Below, in pieces: positions 55,332 to 63,565 of a DNA stretch of 64,000 bases (the stretch's first letter is position 1; every line of letters begins with the position of its first letter). The translations under genes were made by a program, and so were the position numbers. Below the pieces are notes generated by a model, which was not told where the DNA came from, ran no database searches, and saw nothing but the letters and a program-made list of their open reading frames with translations. Source of the DNA: Agrobacterium vitis (GTDB lineage Bacteria > Pseudomonadota > Alphaproteobacteria > Rhizobiales > Rhizobiaceae); contig NZ_CP146244.1 of assembly GCF_037039395.1 (NCBI RefSeq), forward strand, positions 1,116,001-1,180,000, given 5' to 3'.

Positions 55332-56298
55332 GGTTTTGCATCAAGGGCTTGCAACCACGGTTCAGGATCTGGGCCGTCCCGGTTATTTTCACCTCGGCAT
55401 TCCCCTCGGCGGTGCCATGGATCGGCTGGCGCTGAAGGCCGCCAACCTGCTCGTCGGCAATGATGAAGGGGCGGCGGGGCTGGAAGCGGTGTTCATCGGA
55501 CCGAAACTGGAATTTGCCGTCGACACCATGGTCGCCGTTACCGGAGCGGAAATGCCGATCCGGCTTGATGGCGAAGAACAGCCCGGCTGGACCGCCTTCA
55601 AGGTGCGTGCCGGTCAGGTGCTGAGTTTCGATTTCCTGAAAGCGGGGGCGCGGATCTATATCGCAGTTGCCGGTGGTATCGATGTGCCGCTGGCGCTCGG
55701 CTCACGCTCCACCTATGCCATCGGCGCGCTTGGTGGTTTCAAGGGTCGCGCAATTGCTGCTGGAGATGAATTGCCGGTCGGGCAGGCGAAGCCTGTGCCC
55801 GAAGGCCGGACCATTCCGCAGGCGCTGCGCCGCCGTCCGGGCGCGCCTGCCGAACTGCGCGTGCTGCCCGGTCTTTACTGGGATCGGTTGACGGAAGAGG
55901 CGAAGGGCAATTTTTTCGCGGACGAGTGGAAGGTAGCGCCTGAAGCTGACCGGATGGGCTACCGGTTTCGCGGCGGGCGCAAGCTTGATTTTATGCCCCG
56001 CACCCCGCCGTTCGGCGCCGGTTCCGATCCGTCCAACATTGTCGATAGCTGCTATCCCTACGGCTCGATCCAGGTGCCGGGTGGTACAGAGCCGATTGTC
56101 TTACACCGCGACGCCGTTTCCGGCGGCGGCTATTTCATGGTCGGCACGGTGATCTCAGCCGATATGGACCTGATCGGCCAATTGCAACCGCATACGCCGA
56201 CCCGTTTCGTCAAAGTGGATATGGAGCAGGCATTGGCGGCACGGCGTGAGCGGCAGGCGATGATCCGCGACATCAGCGCCCATCTTGCCAAGGTTTAG
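55321..56298 (+). CDS. pxpC: 5-oxoprolinase subunit C (KipA family)
   Basis: A 325-residue KipA/AHS2-domain protein: IKVLHQGLATTVQDLGRPGY, GIPLGGAMDRLALKAANLLV, YIAVAGGIDVPLALGSRST, then GYRFRGGRKLDF and VDSCYPYGSIQVPGGTEPIV. Together with PxpB it resembles the carboxyltransferase part of urea carboxylase. Last gene of the second Pxp/biotin operon; it converges on the GntR gene with a 32-base gap. Confidence 0.9.
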   Translation: MVIKVLHQGLATTVQDLGRPGYFHLGIPLGGAMDRLALKAANLLVGNDEGAAGLEAVFIGPKLEFAVDTMVAVTGAEMPIRLDGEEQPGWTAFKVRAGQVLSFDFLKAGARIYIAVAGGIDVPLALGSRSTYAIGALGGFKGRAIAAGDELPVGQAKPVPEGRTIPQALRRRPGAPAELRVLPGLYWDRLTEEAKGNFFADEWKVAPEADRMGYRFRGGRKLDFMPRTPPFGAGSDPSNIVDSCYPYGSIQVPGGTEPIVLHRDAVSGGGYFMVGTVISADMDLIGQLQPHTPTRFVKVDMEQALAARRERQAMIRDISAHLAKV

Positions 56299-56330
56299 GA
56301 GCGCAGGTCATGGCTGGGTCTGCACAACAC

Positions 56331-57329
56331 TCATTCCTGAACACGGGTCAGATAGGCTGCGGTGGCGCCGGGGTCGGGAATGATCGCGACGATTTTCATC
56401 TGGGCGATGGTCCGGTTCAGGGCTGCGTCCAAATGGGTGCCATGCATGGCCGCCGCTGCCGTGGTCGCCCCACGGGCCAGCAACTCGACGATCAGCCGGA
56501 ATTCGGTAATCGTCGTCAGGTCGCCGGGAAGACCAAGGCGGGCCAGCAGGCTGGTTGCCGCCGTCACCGGCAGAAGATTGTTGCGGATCAATTCCCGCAG
56601 CTTCTCATTGGGCGTGGCCAGAATGCAGACCTCGATGAAGCATTGCTGCATCTCCATCACATCTTTCAGCCCGTCTCCGGCATGATCCCTCTCCAGTTGC
56701 CGAAGCCGGTCCAGCAGGCAAAGCAGCGCCTCGCTATCGATGTTGGGCGCAGCCGTCGTCAATGCCTGTGGCTCCAGCATGGCGCGCAGCCCGAAATGGT
56801 CCTTGATGGTCTGGGCGGTCAACGGACCGGCGATCCAGTGGGAGCTTTGGTTCTTGCGCACCAGTCCCCGTTCGCTCAACCGCGCCAGCACATCGCGCAC
56901 CACCGTGCGGCTGACATTGAAATGGCTGGCGAGTTCGGTCTCGATAATCCGGTAGCGGCCAAACACCACGCATCCGGCCACATCGCGCTCGACGGTGTCG
57001 TAGATCCGCTCCCAGGAGGACCGGTTCTGCAAGGCGTCGTCGGCATGTTTGGCGACGGTCAGGCCAATGCTGCGGATATCGGTCCTCAACGGCTCGATGC
57101 CAAACCCTGTCGGTCCGACGAGATAGCCGCGCCCGTGAAACCGATGCACCAGCCCGTCCGCCTCCAGCGCCTGCAAAGCCCGTTGTACCGGCGCACGGGA
57201 CGTTTGCAGGATCTCGGCAATATGGCCTTCCAGCAGCACAAGCCCTTGAGGCAACAGGCCTTCGGCGATGTTGGAACGCAGCACCGCCTCGGCAATTTCA
57301 TAGCGGCGTTGGCCGGTTTGTGTCGTCAT
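56331..57329 (-). CDS. GntR regulator with two tandem winged-helix domains and FCD domain
   Basis: A 332-residue regulator, about 100 longer than usual. Residues ~8-70 form one GntR winged helix (YEIAEAVLRSNIAEGLLPQG, SRAPVQRALQALEADGLVHR) and residues ~105-165 a second (WERIYDTVERDVAGCVVFGR, SRTVVRDVLARLSERGLVRK). The rest is an FCD-like ligand domain with GLRAMLEPQALTTAAP. Divergent from the ABC importer operon at 57858 and convergent with pxpC, it most likely controls the importer. Confidence 0.85.
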   Translation of the reverse strand: MTTQTGQRRYEIAEAVLRSNIAEGLLPQGLVLLEGHIAEILQTSRAPVQRALQALEADGLVHRFHGRGYLVGPTGFGIEPLRTDIRSIGLTVAKHADDALQNRSSWERIYDTVERDVAGCVVFGRYRIIETELASHFNVSRTVVRDVLARLSERGLVRKNQSSHWIAGPLTAQTIKDHFGLRAMLEPQALTTAAPNIDSEALLCLLDRLRQLERDHAGDGLKDVMEMQQCFIEVCILATPNEKLRELIRNNLLPVTAATSLLARLGLPGDLTTITEFRLIVELLARGATTAAAAMHGTHLDAALNRTIAQMKIVAIIPDPGATAAYLTRVQE

Positions 57330-57857
57330 GGCGCAGACTGTTCCCGTTGGTCTGTCTTCTCTGTAAGGCGAAAACCGCTTTCGAGACTAGAGGCATAAAA
57401 AGCAATATCCGCATGCAGCATCTAATTTTTGGATATCGTGTGCAATAGTCATTTTTAGATCGTATTCGGATTAGCTCAAAGCGTGGGCATTCCGAGGGCG
57501 ATTGCAGGCATTCAATCTAAAAATCCTCGGGGAAATCGGCAGAAATTGCCGATTTTGATTGGTCCCTTTGTGCTTGCCTGTAGGAATGCGCAATGTATGG
57601 CGTTGGCGGGAACTTGATGGGTTACCCTAAAAATCAACTGAATTTAAAAATCATAAAAAAGTATATTGAATACAAAAATCATCCGTGCAATGCTTCGACT
57701 GTATCGTGCCAACAGAAGCGCGGACAAGCGGAACGAATAGAAAAATGCCCGATTGCCGATTCCTGTGATGCGCCTTTGCTAAAAGGTGCAAGCGCTCTTC
57801 CTGTGTTTTCGGGGAGGGTGTTCGGGTCCGGCTGGGGCGCAACTGGCGAGAACCGAC
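57330..57857. promoter_or_regulatory. AT-rich divergent control region with repeated motif
   Basis: No gene is supported. The motif TAAAAATC or its complement recurs at about 57424 (variant), 57451, 57518, 57628 and 57645, with a variant at 57672; ATTTTTAGAT at 57451-57460 and ATCTAAAAAT at 57515-57524 are perfect mirror copies. A separate 9-bp stem AAATCGGCA/TGCCGATTT lies at 57533-57555. Both the tandem-domain GntR gene and the importer operon start from here. Confidence 0.5.
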
Positions 57858-58931
57858 GTGACATCCGTGCTCGAGCTACACAATCTGGTCAAGACCTATG
57901 GGGACACGCGCGCCCTTGATGGCTTGAGCCTTTCGCTGCCCGACGATCATTACATTTCACTGCTCGGCCCGAGCGGATCGGGAAAGACAACCCTGCTCAG
58001 GGTGATCGCCGGGTTTGAGCGTTGCGAAGGTGGTTCTATCCGCTTTGCCGGACAGTCCATGCAGGACGTGGCACCGCATCGCCGTGGCATCGGCTTCGTC
58101 TTTCAGAATTTCGCGCTGTTTCCACATCTGAGCGTGCGGGAAAACATCGCCTTCGGCCTTGCCAATCGTGAGGTCGCGCCGGTGACCAATGCTGGCGAAG
58201 TGGCTGACAGGGTGCGTGACATCATCGCGCTGGTCGGCCTGCAAGGCTTGGAAACCCGCGCCGTTACCCAGATTTCCGGTGGCCAGAAACAGCGTGTCGC
58301 GCTGGCCCGCACCCTGGTCACCGAGCCGAAAATGGTGCTGCTGGACGAGCCACTCGGCGCGCTGGACGCCAATCTGCGCGCTCGCATGCGCAATGAGTTG
58401 CGCGACATCCGCGAGCGCTGCGGTGTCACCTTCCTGCATGTTACCGGCAGCGAGAGCGAGGCGCTGGCCATGGGCGACATGGTTCTGGTGCTGGACCGCG
58501 GGCGGATTGCCCAGACCGGCAGCTCGGACACGATCTATAACCGTCCGGTTTCCGCCGATGTGGCGCGTTTTCTGAATTGCTACAATCTGTTTTCCGGTTC
58601 TGTTGACGGCAACAGTTTCGTTGCCCCGGCAGGCCGCCTGCCGCTCGGCGGCTTCAGACAATCGGCTTCTAGCCCCGCCTATGCCATTCGCCATGACCGC
58701 ATCTCCATCCGTCCTGTTATCGCCGAGCGCGGCATTGATGAGGTGGCAATCGAAGCGAGCTTTCTGGCCGAGGAATATACCGGTTCGGCGGTCTATTCGT
58801 TCTTCTCGGCGGATGATGGCTCGGTCTTCGAAGTGGAAACCCATTTGAGCAAGGACGCCCGCCCGATCCTCGAACCGCAGACCCGCTACGCGCTGGTCTG
58901 GAACAAGGAGCACGCCCTTGTCTACGCATAA
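57858..58931 (+). CDS. ABC transporter ATP-binding protein (PotA-like)
   Basis: ATPase of a Pot-type importer, about 357 residues from the GTG at 57858 (MTSVLELHNLVKTYGD). It has Walker A GPSGSGKTTLL, the Q-loop FVFQNFALFP, signature ISGGQKQRVALARTL, Walker B MVLLDEPLGALDA and His in FLHVTGSESEA, where the switch His of the usual THDQ is replaced by a Gly-Ser context (TGSESEA). A TOBE-like C-terminal part follows. An earlier GTG at 57786 adds an unconserved extension. First gene of the operon. Confidence 0.87.
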   Translation: MTSVLELHNLVKTYGDTRALDGLSLSLPDDHYISLLGPSGSGKTTLLRVIAGFERCEGGSIRFAGQSMQDVAPHRRGIGFVFQNFALFPHLSVRENIAFGLANREVAPVTNAGEVADRVRDIIALVGLQGLETRAVTQISGGQKQRVALARTLVTEPKMVLLDEPLGALDANLRARMRNELRDIRERCGVTFLHVTGSESEALAMGDMVLVLDRGRIAQTGSSDTIYNRPVSADVARFLNCYNLFSGSVDGNSFVAPAGRLPLGGFRQSASSPAYAIRHDRISIRPVIAERGIDEVAIEASFLAEEYTGSAVYSFFSADDGSVFEVETHLSKDARPILEPQTRYALVWNKEHALVYA

Positions 58932-59823
58932 TCAAGCCCTTGGTGACACCATCACCGCCATCGCGGAACCTGCCGCCAAGCCGTCGCGCATCTCCTTCTG
59001 GCTGGTCCTGCCGGGCGTTGTCTGGATGCTGTTGTTCCTGGTGCTGCCGATGTTGATGATGGTCTATGTGTCCTTCTGGACGCAGACCACCTTCACCATC
59101 AAGCCGGTGTTGACGCTGCAAAGCTGGATCACCTTTTTTTCCAGCGATACTTATCTGGGTGCGCTCTGGACCACGGTCAGGATTTGGCTTCTGGTATTGG
59201 TTGCGACCTTGGCTGTTGGCTATCCGGCGGCGCTGTTTGTCGGGCTGTTCGTCAAAAACAAGACGCTGCAAACCGTGCTTCTGGTGCTCTGCGTCATTCC
59301 GTTCTGGACCTCTTTCCTGATCCGCGTCCTCGCCTGGCGGCCAATGCTTGGCAAGGAAGGGGCGATCAACATGATCCTGATGAAGCTTGGTATTGTCAGC
59401 CATCCCATCGAAGTCCTGCTGTTTTCCGAACTGTCTGTGATCATCGGCATGACGCAGATCTATTGTGTGTTCATGGTCGGCCCCATCGCCTTCATGCTGG
59501 GGCGGATCGAGCCGGCAATCATTGAGGCGGCACAGGATCTCGGGGCCGGTTTCTGGCGGATTTTCCGCACCATCATTCTGCCGATGTCGATGCCGGGCGT
59601 GGTGGTGGGGGCGATCTTTGTCTCGGTCATGGTGCTCGGCGAATTTGCCACCTCGGCGGCACTGTCGGGCCGCAAGGTCAATCTGCTCGGCAATATCATT
59701 GTTACCCAAGTCGGGTCGCTGAAATGGGCCTTTGCGGCGGTGGCGGGCGTTATCCTCACCCTGCTGATGGGGCTGGTTGTCGCGGCGCTGCTGCGGGTCG
59801 TCGATCTCAGGAAGGAGTTGTAG
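58918..59823 (+). CDS. ABC transporter permease (PotB-like)
   Basis: A 301-residue permease with six hydrophobic segments and the EAA loop IIEAAQDLGAGFWRIFRTI. It starts with TTG at 58918, overlapping the ATPase gene by 14 bases; an AAGGAG site 7 bases upstream supports this start. It has a ~45-residue N-terminal cytoplasmic stretch before the first helix. Confidence 0.9.
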   Translation: MSTHNQALGDTITAIAEPAAKPSRISFWLVLPGVVWMLLFLVLPMLMMVYVSFWTQTTFTIKPVLTLQSWITFFSSDTYLGALWTTVRIWLLVLVATLAVGYPAALFVGLFVKNKTLQTVLLVLCVIPFWTSFLIRVLAWRPMLGKEGAINMILMKLGIVSHPIEVLLFSELSVIIGMTQIYCVFMVGPIAFMLGRIEPAIIEAAQDLGAGFWRIFRTIILPMSMPGVVVGAIFVSVMVLGEFATSAALSGRKVNLLGNIIVTQVGSLKWAFAAVAGVILTLLMGLVVAALLRVVDLRKEL

Positions 59824-59824
59824 G

Positions 59825-60670
59825 ATGAATTCCGGAGCGGTCAAACTGGGGCTTGGCGTCTATACCACGCTGTTTCTGGTGTTTCTCTACGGGCCTTTGG
59901 TGGTTCTCGCCATCCTGTCCTTTCAGACGGGACCGGAAGGTGGCCCGCAATTTCCGATCATCGAATGGTCGGTCTATTGGTACAAGCACCTGTTCGGCCT
60001 GACTCCGCCCTCGCGCATTGCGCCACTGCCGATCAACGACGCCCTGGTGCGGTCCATGGGGCTGGCGGTGATGACAATGATCGTCTCCACCGTGCTGGGG
60101 GTGATTTCGGCCCAGGCTTTCCGCAGCCGGTTCAAAGGCTCCGGCCTGGTCTTCTACCTGATCGTGCTGGGCATGATGGTGCCGGGCGTGCTGGTCGGGC
60201 TTGGCATGGCGCTGGTTGCCAACACATTGGGCATCGACCGCCACTGGTGGGGCACGGCCTTTGTGCTGCATGTCGTCTATACCTTCCCCTTCGCCTTTCT
60301 GGTGATGCTGGCGATTTTCAATCGCTTCGACCCAAGCGTCGAGGAGGCGGCCTGGTCGCTTGGCGTCAGCCCGATGCGGACCTTTCGCAAGATCACCTTT
60401 CCGCTGATCTTTCCGGGCGTGCTGTCGGCCATGCTGTTTGCGTTCACGCTGTCCTATGACGAGTTTTCCCGCACGCTGTTTGCCTCTGGCCGCGATCTCA
60501 CCCTGCCGCTGGCGATCTACGGGACGTTTTCGGTGGAAGTACACCCGAATGTCTTTGCCTTCGGCGTGCTGACCACGCTGTTTTCCTTCGCGCTGCTTGG
60601 CACTTACGCTGTGCTGATGGGGCTTTCGGTGCGCCGCGCCCGGCGCATGGCTGTTCAGGAGGATGCATGA
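59825..60670 (+). CDS. ABC transporter permease (PotC-like)
   Basis: A 281-residue permease, partner of the one upstream and 1 base after it. Hydrophobic segments include LGVYTTLFLVFLYGPLVVLA and LVFYLIVLGMMVPGVLVG; the EAA loop is VEEAAWSLGVSPMRTFRKI. The start at 59825 follows AGGAAGGAG. It overlaps the first dehydrogenase gene by ATGA. Confidence 0.9.
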   Translation: MNSGAVKLGLGVYTTLFLVFLYGPLVVLAILSFQTGPEGGPQFPIIEWSVYWYKHLFGLTPPSRIAPLPINDALVRSMGLAVMTMIVSTVLGVISAQAFRSRFKGSGLVFYLIVLGMMVPGVLVGLGMALVANTLGIDRHWWGTAFVLHVVYTFPFAFLVMLAIFNRFDPSVEEAAWSLGVSPMRTFRKITFPLIFPGVLSAMLFAFTLSYDEFSRTLFASGRDLTLPLAIYGTFSVEVHPNVFAFGVLTTLFSFALLGTYAVLMGLSVRRARRMAVQEDA

Positions 60671-61416
60671 TGGAAAAGTCCAAGTCCCCGTCCGCCATTG
60701 TCACCGGAGCTGGTTCCGGCATTGGTCGCGCCATCGCGCTTCGGCTGGCTAAAGACGGGTATGGCGTGCTGGTCAACGATCTTGCCATCGACCGGGCCAA
60801 AGCCGTGGCCGATGAGATCATCGCCGCAGGCGGCAAAGCCTCGGCCTATGCTGGCGATGTCTCGGATGAGGTGCAAGCGGCGGCCATTTGCGCTGCCGCC
60901 GTTGTCGCCCATGGGCCGGTCGCACTGCTGGTTAACAATGCCGGGATTGCCCATCAATCGCTGTTTGAACACCTAGAGGTCGCTGATTTCGACCGGATGT
61001 TTGCGGTGCATGTGCGCGGCAATTTCCTGATGACCCGCACTGTGTTGCCGCCGATGGTGGAGCGGGGAGACGGTGTTATCGTCAATATTGCCTCACAGCT
61101 CGGCCAGATCGGTGGCGTCGAACTGGTGCATTATTCCGGCGCCAAGGCGGCGATCATCGGCATGACCAAGGCACTTGCCCGCGAAGTTTCAGCCCGTGGC
61201 GTGCGTGTCAATGCGGTCGCTCCCGGCCCAATCAATACGCCGCTGGTCATGGGTCTGTCGGAAGACTGGCGAGCCGCCAAAAAGGCGCAGCTGCCGCTTG
61301 GCCGGTTTGGCGAGCCAGAGGAAGTGGCCGCTGCCGTCTCCTTCCTTGCCTCCCCGGATGCTGCCCTGTTCGTCGGTCAGACTCTGGGGCCGAATTCCGG
61401 CGATGTGATGCTTTGA
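60667..61416 (+). CDS. Short-chain dehydrogenase/reductase
   Basis: A 249-residue NAD(P)-dependent SDR. It has the cofactor motif IVTGAGSGIGRAIALRLAKD, NNAGIAHQS, the catalytic Ser in IVNIASQLG and Tyr-Lys in VHYSGAKAAIIG, then VNAVAPGPINTPL. It ends ...GQTLGPNSGDVML, slightly short of the usual C-terminus. Co-transcribed with the importer, so it probably acts on the imported compound or a product of it. Confidence 0.9.
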   Translation: MMEKSKSPSAIVTGAGSGIGRAIALRLAKDGYGVLVNDLAIDRAKAVADEIIAAGGKASAYAGDVSDEVQAAAICAAAVVAHGPVALLVNNAGIAHQSLFEHLEVADFDRMFAVHVRGNFLMTRTVLPPMVERGDGVIVNIASQLGQIGGVELVHYSGAKAAIIGMTKALAREVSARGVRVNAVAPGPINTPLVMGLSEDWRAAKKAQLPLGRFGEPEEVAAAVSFLASPDAALFVGQTLGPNSGDVML

Positions 61417-61435
61417 ACCTTGAAGGAAGAGAGCC

Positions 61436-62203
61436 ATGAGCAAGCAGAACCAGCGGATCGTCATCATCACCGGAGCCGGCATCGGCATTGGCGCCGCCGC
61501 CGCCAAAGCCTTCGGCGCGCTTGGTGACCATGTCGTTGTTACCGATATCATGGACGCCGAAGGCGAGGCGGTGGCGCAGGCTATTCGCGCTGGCGGTGGC
61601 TCGGCGGAATTTCATCATTATGACGTGCGCTCGACACCGGCAGCCGATGCGCTGGTCGCCGATATCGAGGCGCGGCTTGGCCGGATCGATGTGGTGGTCG
61701 CCAATGCCGGCATTGCGCATCGCGTGCCGCTTAAAGAGTTGACCGATGAAAAATGGGACCTGACTTTTGATATCGACCTCAAGGGTATCTTCCGCCTCGT
61801 GCGGGCGGCCACTCCCGGCATGCGCGCCCGCAAAAGCGGGGCGATTGTCGCGTTGTCATCGATCATGGGCATTGCCTATGGCTGGGATGAGCATGTCCAT
61901 TATTCCGCTGCCAAATCTGGGGTGGTCGGGCTGGTGCGCGGTCTGGCCGTCGAGCTTGCCCGTGAGGGGGTGCGGGTCAATGGCATTGCGCCGGGCTATA
62001 TCCGCACCGCGCAATTGCTGTCGGAGGAAAACTCGCTCGGGCCGGTAGGGGCCGAAAAAGCTGCCGAAATCATCCCGATGGGACGGCTCGGAACACCCGA
62101 GGATATTGCCGATGTCATCACCTTCCTCGCCTCCAATGCCGCCCGCTACATGACCGGTCAGGTGCTGGTCGTCGATGGTGGCCTGCTGGTTGGGCGTTAC
62201 TAA
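61436..62203 (+). CDS. Short-chain dehydrogenase/reductase
   Basis: A second, distinct SDR of 255 residues: IIITGAGIGIGAAAAKAFG-like cofactor loop, ANAGIAHRVPL, catalytic ALSSIMG and HYSAAKSGVVG, then VNGIAPGYIRTAQ and VLVVDGGLLVGR. Starts 19 bases after the previous SDR following an AAGGAAGAGAG site. Substrate unknown; two SDRs in a row suggest stepwise oxidation or an epimerisation through a keto intermediate. Confidence 0.9.
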   Translation: MSKQNQRIVIITGAGIGIGAAAAKAFGALGDHVVVTDIMDAEGEAVAQAIRAGGGSAEFHHYDVRSTPAADALVADIEARLGRIDVVVANAGIAHRVPLKELTDEKWDLTFDIDLKGIFRLVRAATPGMRARKSGAIVALSSIMGIAYGWDEHVHYSAAKSGVVGLVRGLAVELAREGVRVNGIAPGYIRTAQLLSEENSLGPVGAEKAAEIIPMGRLGTPEDIADVITFLASNAARYMTGQVLVVDGGLLVGRY

Positions 62204-62270
62204 AAGCAACTATCAACAACAACAAAAACCGGCAAAGCCGGATCGGGAACTCAAAAACTGGAGAACTGCC

Positions 62271-63503
62271 ATGTCATTACTGGAATTAAACCGCAGATCG
62301 CTTCTCAAACGCTCCACCGGCATGATGGCGCTGGCTATGGGGGCAGGCACGCCCTTTCTGTCGTCGCGGGCTGCCTATGCCCAGGCGACCAGCCTTGCCA
62401 GCCAGCAATTGCGCACCATCGGCCTGTCGGTGACGGTGCAGGAACGCATTCTTAATGACTTCAAGAAGGCCTCCGGCGTTGGCGGCACATCAGGTACGGC
62501 TGCAACCTTCCCGGATGCGCAGACCAAGATCCTGTCTGGCTCGAAGGATTATGATTGCTGGGAAATCATCGCCGAGCGCCTGCCTGCCATCGTCATGACC
62601 AACAATGTCGAGCCGCTGCCGGCCTCGGGCTTGAAAAACTGGGCGAATATCCGCGACACCTTCACCAAACCATCCGACAAATGGGACCGCAAAGCGCAGA
62701 TCGTCGGGCAGATCTGGGCCGATGAAGGCCAGACGACGCTGAACATGGTGCCCGCCGTCTATAACTACGATTCCATCGGCTATAACCCGGATGTGGTCTC
62801 TGCCGAGGAAGCCAATAGTTGGGCGGCGATTTTCGACAAGAAGTGGAAGGGCAAGTCCGGCCTTAACACCGATCCGCTGATTGCCTTCGGTCAGGCGATC
62901 ATGGCGATGAACACGCTTGGCCTGCTCAACGTCAAGAACCCCGGTAATCCGAGTGCCAAGGAAATCGACGAGGCGGCGGCATTTCTGGTGTCGAAGAAGA
63001 AGGAAGGTCAGTTCCGGGCTCTGTGGGGCGATTTCGGCGAACTGGTCAATCTGATGGCCTCGGGTGAAATGGTGGTTTGCGATGCCTGGCAACCGGCCGT
63101 CATGGCGGTGAAGGCGCAGGGCAAGCCTTGCAAATATGCCGTACCGAAGGAAGGCTATCGCGCCTGGGCCATCGGTCCGTCGATGATTGCAGGCACCACC
63201 AACAAGGAAGCCGTCACCGCCTATGCCGATTACTGGCTGTCGGGTGAGCCGGGCATCGCGGTGTCGGAGCAGGGTTATTATTCGCCCTCCACCAATATCA
63301 AAAGCGTCATGGCACCGGAAAAATATGCCTTCTGGTACGAGGGTAAGCCTTGGACCGGCGCGGCCGAGCGCGGCATCAAGGAAGGCGACCTGCGCGATGG
63401 TGGCTCGCTGGAAGAGCGCGCCAAGAACGTCGCTTATTGGCATCAATGGCCGGATGAATACGACCATCTGGTGCAGAAGTGGGACGAGTTCCTGAATGCC
63501 TGA
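62271..63503 (+). CDS. ABC substrate-binding protein (PotD-like), Tat signal
   Basis: Periplasmic receptor, 410 residues. The N-terminus NRRSLLKRSTGMMALAMGAG is a twin-arginine signal, ending near AAYAQA. The mature part includes DYDCWEIIAERLPAIVMTNN, YNYDSIGYNPDVV and CDAWQPAVMAVKAQGK, as in spermidine/putrescine-type binding proteins. The ATG at 62271 follows a TGGAGA site. It lies after the SDR genes rather than beside the permeases. Confidence 0.88.
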   Translation: MSLLELNRRSLLKRSTGMMALAMGAGTPFLSSRAAYAQATSLASQQLRTIGLSVTVQERILNDFKKASGVGGTSGTAATFPDAQTKILSGSKDYDCWEIIAERLPAIVMTNNVEPLPASGLKNWANIRDTFTKPSDKWDRKAQIVGQIWADEGQTTLNMVPAVYNYDSIGYNPDVVSAEEANSWAAIFDKKWKGKSGLNTDPLIAFGQAIMAMNTLGLLNVKNPGNPSAKEIDEAAAFLVSKKKEGQFRALWGDFGELVNLMASGEMVVCDAWQPAVMAVKAQGKPCKYAVPKEGYRAWAIGPSMIAGTTNKEAVTAYADYWLSGEPGIAVSEQGYYSPSTNIKSVMAPEKYAFWYEGKPWTGAAERGIKEGDLRDGGSLEERAKNVAYWHQWPDEYDHLVQKWDEFLNA

Positions 63504-63565
63504 CGAGACGCGGGAAGACCGGCTGGCTCCGGTCTTCCCTTTTGATACTGCACCGGAGAAAGCCG

